Shown: positions 17,839 to 26,931, counted from the first letter of the stretch. The stretch: DNA of 64,000 nucleotides from Stackebrandtia nassauensis DSM 44728 (GCF_000024545.1 NC_013947.1:2108001-2172000); one strand, 5' to 3'. The notes: a model not told the origin generated them from the letters alone. Translations and numbers: made by a program.

Positions 17839-18158
17839 TTGCTTTCCCCCTGCACGACCCATATCCGGGCGCCGGTCTCGTGCTCGACGTGATGCTTCAT
17901 GGCCTCTTGAAGGCCCGGCAAACGGGCGAAGTGCCAGAGGGACGGCACGATGATGTCCCGTACTTCGCTCTCCTTGAGAGCGTCGAGCATCGCCGAAAAG
18001 CCCGACTCTGAGCAGGTGCTGTCTTCGGTGAAGACGTCGCAGAGACTGAATCCTTCGCGGTAGGCGTACTCGGAAAGTTCGCGTCTGATGCGTTCGGCTT
18101 CTTCGGGATCGCTAACGCGGGCCACTATCCGCATATAGCCGTAAATGGACGGTCGCAT
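17835..18158 (-). CDS. resolvase-like-fold protein lacking the catalytic serine
   Basis: A 107-residue protein matching the N-terminal domain of serine recombinases: YGYMRIVARVSDPEEAERIR, then LDALKESEVRDIIVPSLWHF, then GARIWVV at the end. Active enzymes have Tyr-x-Arg-x-Ser near the start; here the segment is YMRIVA, so the nucleophile is absent, and there is no DNA-binding tail. It is therefore unlikely to recombine DNA. It is the first gene of a trio joined by 4-bp overlaps and is divergent from the XRE regulator. The ATG at 18158 has GGAGC upstream. Role unknown. Confidence 0.65.
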   Translation of the reverse strand: MRPSIYGYMRIVARVSDPEEAERIRRELSEYAYREGFSLCDVFTEDSTCSESGFSAMLDALKESEVRDIIVPSLWHFARLPGLQEAMKHHVEHETGARIWVVQGESK

Positions 18159-18389
18159 GTGGTTGCTCCAGACGGTAGGCCGCTAGGTGGATGCCCGCCC
18201 CGGTACCAAGTGGCCGGGGCAGAACACCCCCAGAAAACCTTCTTGAGCTGCAAAAACCTACAGCGAAACCGGCGCAGTACTGAGGCAAGAATGAGGCATT
18301 AGGCCGACTGGCCTGTACTTATGGCTACCGGCTGGCTATCCTGTGTACTTGCCTGGTTGGCCCCGTTTCCGAGGAAGGTGGCAGCGCGC

Positions 18390-19556
18390 GTGGCGAGCAA
18401 GCGATCCCGTCTTGCACAGCGCCGCAAGGCCGCAGGATTTAGCCAGGAGAAGCTGGCCGAACGCCTGGGTGTTGAGCGCTCTACCGTCGTGCGTTGGGAA
18501 ACAGCAGAAACCGAACCGCAGCCGTGGCTCCGGCTGAAGCTCGCCCAGGCCCTCGGCATCACGACAGACGACCTGCACGTCTTGCTCGACGACGTCGAGT
18601 ATGTGACTGCCGGGCCAAGCGATCGCATGGACTACGTCTTGGAGCATCCCGCCAGCGTTGATCTGGTGGCCGTGGCGTATCTGCATGAGCGCGTTCGCCA
18701 GCTCGATGAGTCGTATGACCGCTCCCCATCGACTGCGTTGTTGGGACCGGCCGGGCAGATCCACGGCCAAGTCGCCTTCTTGCGGGAACAAGCGAAGAAC
18801 CCGCGTGTCCGGAAGTCGCTATTCGAAGTTGAAGCCGAGTCGGCAACCGTTATGGGGCAATTGGTGTGGGACGTCAGCCAGCGTCGTGACCACCTTGGAC
18901 CGATCCGCTATCTGGACGAGGCTGTCAACGCCGCTCAACAGGTGCGGGATCCGTGCGTCGAGGCGTACGCGATCTTGCGCAAGAGCTACGTAGCGCTGTA
19001 CGGCGAGAACGATCCGATCAAGGGCTTGATGGTGGCCCAGGAGGCTGCCGACGTCGCCGAACCGTGCAGTCCGGCACTCAATGGCCTGGCGATGCTACAC
19101 GTGGCCGAAGGCTATGCCATGTCCGGCAACCTCAACGACTGCGAGCGAGCACTCAGAGCCGCAGAGGCCCAGTTCGACCGTGTCGACGACGCCGATGTGG
19201 CGGCCGAGTATTACTCCATCAACGAGTTCACCCGCCTCGCCGGGAGCTGCTACCTCTTCCTCGGACTGCCCGAGCGGGCTGAACCGATCTTGACGCAGAC
19301 CGTCGACGCCTTGGCGGGTAAGAAGAAGAGCCAGGCGATCGCCCTGGCCAACCTCACGCTGTCTCTTATCCGCCAACGTAAGCTGGACGAGGCAGCCGAT
19401 GCCATGCACCGGACGATCGATGCCGTCGAGTTGACTCGCGGTGGTGGTGGTTTGAATCTGGCGTTTGCGGCTGGTAGAGAGTTGTGGCAGTGGCGTGACC
19501 AGTCCTGGGTCGGTGACATCAACGATCGACTGCTTGCTTTGATGGCCACCATCTAA
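18390..19556 (+). CDS. XRE-family regulator with TPR-like C-terminal domain
   Basis: A protein of about 388 residues: an XRE helix-turn-helix at residues 5-60 (RKAAGFSQEKLAERLGVERS, then TVVRWE), followed by roughly 300 residues of helical repeats (LDEAVNAAQQVRDPCVEAYA, then CERALRAAEAQFDRVDD). This is a common actinobacterial layout in which the repeat part senses a peptide or protein. The start is uncertain: GTG at 18390, 11 nt after GAGGAAGG, is used, but GTG at 18378 is possible. It is followed 12 bp later by the cyclo-ligase homologue, so probably one transcript. It is divergent from the resolvase-like trio and may repress both. Confidence 0.75.
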   Translation: MASKRSRLAQRRKAAGFSQEKLAERLGVERSTVVRWETAETEPQPWLRLKLAQALGITTDDLHVLLDDVEYVTAGPSDRMDYVLEHPASVDLVAVAYLHERVRQLDESYDRSPSTALLGPAGQIHGQVAFLREQAKNPRVRKSLFEVEAESATVMGQLVWDVSQRRDHLGPIRYLDEAVNAAQQVRDPCVEAYAILRKSYVALYGENDPIKGLMVAQEAADVAEPCSPALNGLAMLHVAEGYAMSGNLNDCERALRAAEAQFDRVDDADVAAEYYSINEFTRLAGSCYLFLGLPERAEPILTQTVDALAGKKKSQAIALANLTLSLIRQRKLDEAADAMHRTIDAVELTRGGGGLNLAFAAGRELWQWRDQSWVGDINDRLLALMATI

Positions 19557-19568
19557 TAGCGAGGTGAC

Positions 19569-20291
19569 ATGACGCCAGGGCCGATCGATCAGGAGAAACA
19601 GGCTGTCCGGGAACGAGTCTGGACACTGCTTGATGAAGCCAAAGCGGTGCCGCCGGATTCCTATGGCAAGATCCCCGGGTTCTTCGGCGCTGAGCAGACC
19701 GCGGAGCGGCTCGCAAAGTTGGATATTTGGAAGCGGGCCAGAACCATAAAGTCGAACCCCGACTACGCCCAGCTTCCCATTCGAGCCCGAGCGCTTGAAG
19801 ACGGCAAACTGCTATACATGGCGGTCCCGAAGATCGCTGGTCTCAAACCGTTCTTCCGTATCGACCCAAGCGAGCTAGACGTCCCGGCCGTACAGGCCGC
19901 AGAGAAAGCTACGGCGTCAAAGAGTGCTAAGCGTGTTGGTATCGACGAGATGACACCGATCGACATGGTGATCTGCGGCAGCGTGGCGGTCAACCGTTCC
20001 GGCGCGCGCATCGGCAAGGGTGCAGGCTACTCCGACATCGAGGTCGCGCTACTGATCGCGGCCGGCTTGGTCACTGAGGAGACGACGATCGTGGCGACGG
20101 TGCACCAGCTCCAGGTGATCGAGGAGGGGATTCCCGAGACAACGCACGACTTCAGCGTGGATGTGATAGTGACTCCGGAAGAGGTCGTTGAGTGCGGTAA
20201 CCGACGCAGGCCGGGTGGCATCGTTTGGGGTGAGATGCCGAAAGAGAAGATCCAGGCAATTCCAGTTCTCAAGGATCGTGAGGTGGGTTAG
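19569..20291 (+). CDS. 5-formyltetrahydrofolate cyclo-ligase family protein
   Basis: A 240-residue protein of the MTHFS/5-FCL family, which closes 5-formyl-THF to 5,10-methenyl-THF using ATP. The N-terminal KQAVRERVWTLLDEA segment matches the family's Lys/Arg phosphate-binding helix. The late motif GARIGKGAGYSDIEVALL resembles the folate/ATP-binding Gly-Lys-Gly-x-Gly-Tyr-x-Asp signature. It is longer than housekeeping versions (about 190), with extra segments in the middle. GAGGTGAC precedes the ATG. Its link to a regulator in a defence-rich island suggests a specialised rather than housekeeping role. Confidence 0.8.
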   Translation: MTPGPIDQEKQAVRERVWTLLDEAKAVPPDSYGKIPGFFGAEQTAERLAKLDIWKRARTIKSNPDYAQLPIRARALEDGKLLYMAVPKIAGLKPFFRIDPSELDVPAVQAAEKATASKSAKRVGIDEMTPIDMVICGSVAVNRSGARIGKGAGYSDIEVALLIAAGLVTEETTIVATVHQLQVIEEGIPETTHDFSVDVIVTPEEVVECGNRRRPGGIVWGEMPKEKIQAIPVLKDREVG

Positions 20292-20494
20292 GCAATCACG
20301 CTATGTCTGATCGGCACATTGCCTCGGTTGTTCCGAGAATCTGGTACTTCTGTAGGATCTTATAACAGTAAATTCGGGCGTACCATTGGCTTCTGACTGA
20401 TCCGATCCGGCGCGGGAGGTCTCGATCGATCACTTCATCGGTGCATGCGAACCTTTTGAATCGCGGCATCGTTGATCTTCTTTGGAGTCGGAGA

Positions 20495-21391
20495 ATGACA
20501 CTTGAACAGAAGCTGAGCGGATGGACCGCACCGTCAAGCGTTACCGAGAAAGAAAAACAAGACCGCACCGAACGACTCATCAAGCGAGCGATGGAAAAGC
20601 ATGAGCCGTTGAGCGAAAGTAAATGGCGGGTCTTTGCCAAGGGATCTTACGCCAACAATACCAATGTCAAGTTGGACAGTGATGTTGACATTGCAGTGGA
20701 GTGCACCGACTGTTTTTACTCAGATGGTGACAGCGGCGAATCCGACGACACAGGTCCTTATTCAGGTATTTGGACTCCCAGTAAGTTTCGCACTGAAGTG
20801 CAGGCTGCTTTGGAAGCGGAGTTTGCTGGCCGAGTCGACTGTTCTGGGTCGACAGCCTTTCGGGTGAATCCCAATAGTTCCAGTGTTGACGCGGACGTCG
20901 TCCCATGTTTTAGCTACCGCTATTATTACTCTCCTGGAAATTTTAGGGAGGGCACAAAGGTCTTCAAGAAAGATGGGTCAAGTCTCGTTAACTATCCAAA
21001 ACAACAATTGGATATCGGTAGAGATAAGAATAATCGTACTGGTCACGCATATAAGAAAGCCGTTCGTATTATGAAGCGCGTTGAAAACGCGATGGTTGAA
21101 GAAGATAAGTACAAGGAGGTCCCCTCCTATCTCGTGGAATGCCTTGTTTACAATTGTCCAGACGATGTGCTCCTCCGATCCACGTGGGTCGACACTATTC
21201 GCGGCGTCATCGCTCACATATACAATGAGCTTGGAGGCGAAGAACCGTTCGACGACTCTTTGCGATGGTGCGAGCCTAATGACATCAAGTACCTATTCCA
21301 TCACTCTCAACCGTGGGGTCGCAACGACGGACGGAGGTTTGCTCGCGGTTTTGCTGATGCGGCTTGGGACTACCTTGGTTACGAGCCGTGA
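20495..21391 (+). CDS. CBASS CD-NTase (cGAS/DncV-like nucleotidyltransferase)
   Basis: A 298-residue nucleotidyltransferase. The catalytic signature is FAKGSYANNTNVKLDSDVDI: G50-S51, then D63-x-D65, with a third Asp in SSVDADVVPCF (D132/D134). CD-NTases make cyclic di- or trinucleotides when phage infection is sensed. The gene downstream is the Cap15 effector, so this is a short type I CBASS without ubiquitin-like accessories. ATG at 20495 is preferred (the family commonly starts with an MTLEQ-like segment); a GTG 18 codons upstream is possible. Codon and base use are visibly AT-richer than neighbours, which points to recent transfer. Confidence 0.92.
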   Translation: MTLEQKLSGWTAPSSVTEKEKQDRTERLIKRAMEKHEPLSESKWRVFAKGSYANNTNVKLDSDVDIAVECTDCFYSDGDSGESDDTGPYSGIWTPSKFRTEVQAALEAEFAGRVDCSGSTAFRVNPNSSSVDADVVPCFSYRYYYSPGNFREGTKVFKKDGSSLVNYPKQQLDIGRDKNNRTGHAYKKAVRIMKRVENAMVEEDKYKEVPSYLVECLVYNCPDDVLLRSTWVDTIRGVIAHIYNELGGEEPFDDSLRWCEPNDIKYLFHHSQPWGRNDGRRFARGFADAAWDYLGYEP

Positions 21392-22014
21392 AACAGGCAA
21401 TCTCCGTCCGTGTGACAGTCGGCATCGTGATTGCGATCTTTACGATCAACACATGGGCGAGAGATGGTAATCCCGACTTGAGCTTCATGAAACTTTTCTC
21501 TATCGGGGCACTCGCGGCAACAATTGCGCTGGCTCTCTGGGACAATATCCTTTGGCGTATCCCAATTGTTCAGCGGCTACCCAAGGTTCCCCGAAATGTC
21601 CGAGGTACATGGAAGGGGGAACTGGCTTCTATCTGGATAGACTCGTCGACAGGTTTGAATCTGGCCCCAAAAGAGGCTTACCTAGTCATCCGGCAAACCG
21701 CGACATTGGTGTCAGTCAGATTGCTGACAAACGAGTCAGTTTCAAAATCTTCGCTGGCTTCGGTGTCTTGTTTTGATGAGACGTTTGAACTTACATATGT
21801 GTACTTTAATCGCCCTCATCTAAAGTTTGATGATAAAAGCAAAATGCACCACGGGTCGACTGTGCTTAGCATATCTGGCGTTCCGGCCAGACGTCTAAGG
21901 GGTCATTACTGGACAGATCGCAACAGTAAAGGTGAGCTAGAAATGACTCATCGACGTAAGAAATTCGCGGAAGACTATGCGGAAGCTCAAGCGTTGTTTG
22001 ATGGAAAAGTCTAA
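21388..22014 (+). CDS. cap15: Cap15 CBASS effector (two TM helices plus beta-barrel nucleotide sensor)
   Basis: A 208-residue protein. Two N-terminal membrane helices (about 5-21 and 34-51) are followed by a beta-rich domain with RGTWKGEL at 72-79, YLVIRQT at 98-104, RLLTNES near 111 and YWTDRNSKGELE at 174-185. These match Cap15, whose barrel binds the cyclic dinucleotide and whose membrane part then disrupts the inner membrane to abort infection. The GTG at 21388 overlaps the CD-NTase stop (GTGA), so translation is coupled; a TTG eight codons upstream is less likely. Composition is AT-rich like its partner. Confidence 0.9.
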   Translation: MKQAISVRVTVGIVIAIFTINTWARDGNPDLSFMKLFSIGALAATIALALWDNILWRIPIVQRLPKVPRNVRGTWKGELASIWIDSSTGLNLAPKEAYLVIRQTATLVSVRLLTNESVSKSSLASVSCFDETFELTYVYFNRPHLKFDDKSKMHHGSTVLSISGVPARRLRGHYWTDRNSKGELEMTHRRKKFAEDYAEAQALFDGKV

Positions 22015-22112
22015 GCCGCTCCAAGGTCACATACGCGACCAGTCGCTCAGGCTAGCGGCTTGGCCCCACAGCGCTTGACCGTGCTAAGTATCAATTTGCA
22101 TTTATCTTGATG

Positions 22113-22412
22113 CTACGTCAACCCGAATCCATCTGAGAGGTTTGACTGGATAGCAGTTGCCAAGGTCGGTTCAAAAACCTGAGGCTTCGTCGAACTTGTG
22201 CCCTGCTTGATGCCCTGCCGGAGAAGTAACTTCCGTACAACCGAGTCGCTTACTTTGAACTTGGTGGCGATCTCAGCCATTAGCCGGACCTGGTTGACGT
22301 AGAGTCGCTCAACCTCAGTTCCTTGACACTCAGTCAAGGCACGGATTGGTCGGAGGCCCAATGCGACTGCGTGATAGCGGGGGCGGGTGGGAGCCAGCCG
22401 AGTGCGGGGCAA
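22113..22412 (-). pseudogene. helix-turn-helix fragment, possible recombinase tail remnant
   Basis: A 99-codon open frame whose middle reads MAEIATKFKVSDSVVRKLLL, a helix-turn-helix like the C-terminal DNA-binding part of serine recombinases or small regulators. The upstream part (PTRPRYHAVALGLRPIRALT) has no match I recognise, and the reading frame is entered from GC-rich repeat DNA. It sits at the island edge. It could equally be a small intact regulator. Composition is lower in GC than the genes to the right. Confidence 0.35.
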
Positions 22413-22615
22413 GAGACGGGGGACGAGGGGCAGCGGTTTTAGTACTCGGGTCCCGCAGGGGTATGGGACGAGCTCGCTGGCTGCTACAGCCGAGCTGCCG
22501 CGACTGTGAACCAGCTGAGGGGTGGGTGGGAGCCCGGCTGAGAGTAGGTCCGGAGGCGGGGGGCGAGGGACAGCGGTCTTAGAACTCAGGCCCCGCAGGG
22601 GGACGGGGCTAGCTG
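22384..22615. repeat. degenerate direct repeat, two copies of about 93 bp
   Basis: Copy 1 (about 22384-22477) and copy 2 (about 22523-22615) share GGTGGGAGCC, then GACGAGGGGCAGCGG or GGCGAGGGACAGCGG, then a CTCGGGTCCCGCAGGGG-type block. They occupy most of the 700-bp gap (22015-22715) between the CBASS genes and the heparinase gene. Nothing else was recognised there apart from the HTH fragment. Confidence 0.5.
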
Positions 22616-22715
22616 ATTTCGTGGGTTGGGCGGGCTGTTGTTGCGCGTCGGGGGCGGGAGTGGGGGTGGGTTACGGTGGAAAGCGTTTGCAGGGGTGTTT
22701 GTGGGAAGGGTTCGT

Positions 22716-24461
22716 GTGTACAGCTATATCGAGATCACCGAGGCCGCCGCCGAGGCCGGAGCGCCGCAGCCGGCCATCGGCCGGGATGAGCTGCGGGCGG
22801 CTGCCACACGGGGTGAGTTGGCTGGGCTTTTGGGGGAGTTGCGGGAGGATGCCCAGCGGTCTGACCCGTTGCCGGAGTTGCCTTATCGGTTGTTTCGGAC
22901 GTACGTCAATGACGGGGATCGGTATCGGTATGAGAGCCGTTATTTTGAGCGGCGACGGCGGCTGAATTCTGCGGCGGTCGTTGCGTTGGTGGACGGGGGC
23001 GCGGAGAGTCTTGAGCGGTTGTCGGACATTCTGTGGACCATTTGTGATGAGTACACCTGGGCGGTTCCGGCTCACCTGCGGTTTAACACGATGTTGGGGC
23101 CGGATCCGGATCGGTGCGTTGATTTGTTCGCGGCTGAGACCGCTCATGCGTTGGCTGAGATCGTGACGATGTTGGGCGAGGAGTTGGAGGAGCCGGTTCG
23201 GTATCGGGTGCGGCGCGAGGTTCGGCGGCGGGTGCTGGATCCGTTTCTGGATGATCCGCGGTCGCGGTGGTGGGAGACGTCTACCAATAATTGGGCCGCT
23301 GTTTGTGCTGGGTCGATCGGTATGGCTGGTTTGGCTCTTGAGGCCGATCCGTTGCGGTTGGCCGCGTTGCTGGATCGGGTGCAGCGGTCGATGGCGTCGT
23401 TTCTGTCTGGCTTCGCCGCGGATGGTGGTTGTGCGGAGGGGATGGATTACTGGGTTTATGGCTACGGGTACTTCACCTACTATGCCGAGGCGCTGCGGGA
23501 TCGTACTGGGCTGGATCTGTTGTCGGGTACAGGGAACATCGCGGGGTTCCCTGCTGCTGTCGACTTTGGCGGCGGTCGGTGCGTTAGTTTTTCGGACGGC
23601 AAGGATCATGTTGTTCCGCCTACCGGGCTGATGTCGCGGTTGTCGCAGCGTTTGGATGTGCCGCTGCCGCATATTCAGCGGTTGTCCTCATTCGATGATG
23701 ACCACTGTTATCGCTGGGCTCATCTGACCCGCACCTTGGCGTGGACTGATACGTCGGTGATTGGCCGTCCGGCGCCGCGTGGCATCGCTTGGCTGCCCGA
23801 CCTGGCGTGGGTCATCGACCGTTTCGATGTGGACGGTGTGGCTGTGACCGTCGCGGCTAAGGGCGGTCATAACGATGAACCGCACAATCATCTTGATCTG
23901 GGCACTTTCATTTTGGCGCTGGACGGGGAGCAGGTGTTGGCCGATATCGGTTCGGGTGTTTACGACGCCGATTACTTCGGGCCCAACCGGTACCGGGCGC
24001 TGCATCCTTCCGCTGAGGGGCACTCGATCCCCACCGTCGGCGGGGTTGACCAGACTCCGGGGCGGGACAGCGAGGCTACTGTGGAGGATTTTCTGGCTAC
24101 GGACGCTCAGGTCCGCTTGGCCCTCGACTTGTCGGCTGCTTACGGCGGTACCGGCTTCCGGCGCGTGCTCGATTGGAACCGGCGCGGGACCCTGGTCGTG
24201 TCCGACTGCTTCACCGAATCGGGTGCCGAACTTTCCGAGCGTTTCATCAGTCGTGTCGAACCCGTCGTTGATGGCCGTACCGTCACGTGGACGGCCCGTG
24301 CTGGAACCGTTGAGTTGCGGCTTGACGCCGATTGGGCCGCCGAGGTTGACCGTATCGAGACTCTGGACCACCACGGTGAACCCGAGACCGTGTTTCGGCT
24401 GCGACTGACCGGAACCACTCATCCCCGACGCGGCTTCGAATTCACTGTCCAGATCGGTTAG
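22716..24461 (+). CDS. heparinase II/III-family polysaccharide lyase-like protein
   Basis: About 581 residues: an alpha/alpha barrel of roughly 300 residues followed by the heparinase II/III beta-sandwich. The catalytic-region signature is GGHNDEPHNHLDLGTFILAL, then LADIGSGVYDADYFG and SAEGHSIPTVGG. Family enzymes cleave uronic-acid-containing polysaccharides by beta-elimination. The GTG at 22716 is chosen with GGGAAGGG 5 nt upstream; reading further upstream gives only Gly-rich repeat DNA. No signal peptide is visible, so the enzyme may act on imported oligosaccharides. The neighbouring sugar genes fit this. Substrate not determined. Confidence 0.82.
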   Translation: MYSYIEITEAAAEAGAPQPAIGRDELRAAATRGELAGLLGELREDAQRSDPLPELPYRLFRTYVNDGDRYRYESRYFERRRRLNSAAVVALVDGGAESLERLSDILWTICDEYTWAVPAHLRFNTMLGPDPDRCVDLFAAETAHALAEIVTMLGEELEEPVRYRVRREVRRRVLDPFLDDPRSRWWETSTNNWAAVCAGSIGMAGLALEADPLRLAALLDRVQRSMASFLSGFAADGGCAEGMDYWVYGYGYFTYYAEALRDRTGLDLLSGTGNIAGFPAAVDFGGGRCVSFSDGKDHVVPPTGLMSRLSQRLDVPLPHIQRLSSFDDDHCYRWAHLTRTLAWTDTSVIGRPAPRGIAWLPDLAWVIDRFDVDGVAVTVAAKGGHNDEPHNHLDLGTFILALDGEQVLADIGSGVYDADYFGPNRYRALHPSAEGHSIPTVGGVDQTPGRDSEATVEDFLATDAQVRLALDLSAAYGGTGFRRVLDWNRRGTLVVSDCFTESGAELSERFISRVEPVVDGRTVTWTARAGTVELRLDADWAAEVDRIETLDHHGEPETVFRLRLTGTTHPRRGFEFTVQIG

Positions 24462-24483
24462 CGTCGGGGGAGGAGGTGTCCCG

Positions 24484-25548
24484 GTGCCGAAGTGGTGGAC
24501 TAAGCGGGTCCGTTTGACCGCCAGCGCGGCGGTGGTGGTGGCGACGATCAGCGCTGCCGTGATCACGCTCGTTGTGACCGGTGACGCGGACAGCGAGGCG
24601 GACGGTGTGAAGGTCATCCGTCCTGAAGGGGCGGCGTCGTGTGAGGTCGTGAAGCTGGACTCGCCCGATTCGGGGTCGCCCGTGCTGCCGGAGGGTGTTA
24701 GCCCGGAGGGGGAGTACATCATCGGTGATGCCACTGGGGCGTCCGGGCTGCCGGGCTTGTGGCGCGATGGGAAGCCGATCCGGTTCACGGGGTTGGACAA
24801 GAGTCTGTCGCATGAGGTCAGTGACGTGACCGATAGCGGGGCGGTCGTGGGTACCACGACGAGTGGTGGTGAGGACGAGTCGGTTCTCGGCTGGCGGTGG
24901 GAGGACGATCGGGTGCGGGAGTTGAGCGAGAACTGGGCGACCCCTACCGCGATCGATGAGGGCGGGACGATCATCGGTGAGCGGTCCGATGGGGAGCTTG
25001 TGAAGTGGGACGAGGCTAAGGGCAAGACTTCGACGATCACGCTTGAGGTGGATGACGACATGTACGCGACCCTCAACGATGTGTCGGAGGATGGCGTCAT
25101 GGTGGGGCGGCAGGAGGACGGCGGCTCCGAGGGGGAGTTCGATCCGTATCAGCAGGCTCGGATCTGGGACGGCAAGGGCAAGGGGCGCAACGTTCCGCTC
25201 GATGGGAGTGTGCGGTCTCAGGTCGTCGACATCTCTGGTGATTGGGTGCTCATTCGGCACGATCAGGGCGAGTTTCGGTGGAACATCACCGGTGAGGATC
25301 GTCCTGAGAAGCTTGATGGGATTCTTGCTCAGGCCATTGACGGTTCGGGGAATGTCTACGGCACTCTTGAGCGGGGGAAGGATTCGTTGCCGGGGTTGTA
25401 CGACGGGGAACTGCGGCCGTTGCCGGTGTTGGGTGGTGTCGACGAGCACGGACCGGCGTCCGACAGCGCTGTTTCGGCCGTGTCGGCGGATGGTTCGGTG
25501 CTGGCGGGCGATTGGAAGGGCAACCCCGTTATGTGGAGTTGTGGGTAG
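24484..25548 (+). CDS. membrane-anchored extracellular beta-propeller-like (HAF-repeat-like) protein
   Basis: A 354-residue protein with an N-terminal membrane anchor (VRLTASAAVVVATISAAVIT) and an acidic extracytoplasmic part. That part repeats segments such as VSDVTDSGAVVGTTTSGG, then DEGGTIIGERSDG, then VSEDGVMVGRQEDGG, a pattern like HAF repeats of extracellular beta-propellers. A single Cys pair is possible (C near residue 57 and the final CG). The GTG at 24484 has GGGGGAGGAGG upstream. It lies 22 bp after the heparinase gene. No enzymatic motif was found; it may bind carbohydrate or cell wall. Confidence 0.65.
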   Translation: MPKWWTKRVRLTASAAVVVATISAAVITLVVTGDADSEADGVKVIRPEGAASCEVVKLDSPDSGSPVLPEGVSPEGEYIIGDATGASGLPGLWRDGKPIRFTGLDKSLSHEVSDVTDSGAVVGTTTSGGEDESVLGWRWEDDRVRELSENWATPTAIDEGGTIIGERSDGELVKWDEAKGKTSTITLEVDDDMYATLNDVSEDGVMVGRQEDGGSEGEFDPYQQARIWDGKGKGRNVPLDGSVRSQVVDISGDWVLIRHDQGEFRWNITGEDRPEKLDGILAQAIDGSGNVYGTLERGKDSLPGLYDGELRPLPVLGGVDEHGPASDSAVSAVSADGSVLAGDWKGNPVMWSCG

Positions 25549-25677
25549 CGGGAGCTGTTGCGGCGCACTGGCCGGTTCGCCGGGTGGCGGCGCGCCGTCC
25601 CCACCCCGGCGCGCCGCCGCTTCGAGTTCGCCGTGTGCGACCGGCGGCCCCGTGCTCCGCCGGGCACTCACGGAGCC

Positions 25678-26895
25678 CTATCTCGGGATGACCACCCGGT
25701 CGATGCCGCGGGCCGCCAGGTAGGCGGTGTCGGCCCGTTCGCCCGGTGGGACGATCGCGACGGGTCCTTGTTGGCGTTGGCGGACCCAGTCGTCGTGGAA
25801 CATGCTGCCCGGGGCGATCTCGTCGCGGCGTTCCGGCTGGGTACGGGGGTCGATCGGGCAGACGATCGCGGGGCGGTCGGTTACTGGACGGCGTTGTTGG
25901 GCGATGAAGCGTTCCAGTGCCCGGGCCGCGGGTTTGGGTTGGTGGTCGAGTGTGAACAGGCCCAGGTCGTATTCGTGCTCGGGGAAGTCCAGCAGGCGGC
26001 GGTCGAGGTCGTGGGAGCACCACCAGGTGACGCCCCACAGTGCGGGGTTGGAGTCGATGTGGGCCAGCGTTTGGGTTGTGAACTCGCCCGCGTCGGTGGC
26101 GGGGACGTGCGGTTGGGGTGCCCCGACTTCTTGGAGCCAGATCGGGCGGGCCGGGTCGGTGGCGGTGGCGGCGGCCAGTTCGATGAGGTAGTCGGCGTGT
26201 GAGACGGTGGCCGGGCCGAGGGGGCCGTCGATGGCCGCCGCGCCGCTGAAGACCCATGAGTGCACCGTGGTCAGTGAACCCAGGTCGGTGGAGTCGGCCG
26301 GGTCGAAGGGGTGGCCGGGGGTGTACCAGCTGGCGTCGTACACCGAGTACAGGTGCAGGACGTCGGGTGCCGCTTCGGCGACTACGTTCAGGAGGCCGCT
26401 TGCCCAGTCGCGGGTGGCTTCTGGGGTCGCGGAGTAGAACGGGACCAGGTTGTTGACCTCGTTGCCGAGCGTGATGGCGAAGACGTTGGGTTTGTCGGCG
26501 ACGGCGCGGCTGAGTGTTGACATGTAGGACGCGATGCCGTCGCGGACGTCCGGGTCCTCGAAGATGCTGCGGTGGTGGTGGGTGAGCACCCATGAGGGGA
26601 GGAAGTCGAAGCTGGACATGTGGCCCTGCAGCAGGTCGACGGCGACGTCGAGGCCGCGTTCGGCGGCGATGTCGATGACGGTCAGCAGGTCCCGGATCGG
26701 TTTGGTCCGGATGTGGCCCCGGTTGGGTTGGATCCACGGCCACATCGGGAACACCCGGACGTGGTCGAGTCCGATCGAGGCCAGGTCGTCGAAGTCGCGC
26801 CGCACCGCGTCGGCCGAGAAGTCGAGCCAGCTGTAGAACCAGTTGGAGGACGGTACGTAGTTGGCGCCGTAGCGGGTGCCCAGGGCTGCGGTCAT
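25678..26895 (-). CDS. clan GH-A glycoside hydrolase (GH5-like)
   Basis: A 405-residue (beta/alpha)8-barrel enzyme. The acid/base Glu is in ITLGNEVNN (about residue 143) and the nucleophile Glu in WLQEVGAP (about residue 258), the usual spacing for clan GH-A. HVRVFPMWPWIQP near residue 45 marks an early strand. There is no signal peptide, so it probably acts on imported oligosaccharides. An operator-like TAAACCGATTTA lies 38 bp upstream, matching one before the ABC transporter, so it belongs to the same LacI regulon. It lies directly downstream of the lacI-type gene. Exact substrate unknown. Confidence 0.8.
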   Translation of the reverse strand: MTAALGTRYGANYVPSSNWFYSWLDFSADAVRRDFDDLASIGLDHVRVFPMWPWIQPNRGHIRTKPIRDLLTVIDIAAERGLDVAVDLLQGHMSSFDFLPSWVLTHHHRSIFEDPDVRDGIASYMSTLSRAVADKPNVFAITLGNEVNNLVPFYSATPEATRDWASGLLNVVAEAAPDVLHLYSVYDASWYTPGHPFDPADSTDLGSLTTVHSWVFSGAAAIDGPLGPATVSHADYLIELAAATATDPARPIWLQEVGAPQPHVPATDAGEFTTQTLAHIDSNPALWGVTWWCSHDLDRRLLDFPEHEYDLGLFTLDHQPKPAARALERFIAQQRRPVTDRPAIVCPIDPRTQPERRDEIAPGSMFHDDWVRQRQQGPVAIVPPGERADTAYLAARGIDRVVIPR

Positions 26896-26931
26896 GGTTC
26901 CTCCGGTCGGCTTACTGCGGGAGGCGCAACC

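Noticed and set aside
17835..18158. Active serine recombinase marking a mobile element
   Set aside because: The catalytic Ser and the DNA-binding tail are missing and no inverted repeats or att sites were seen nearby.
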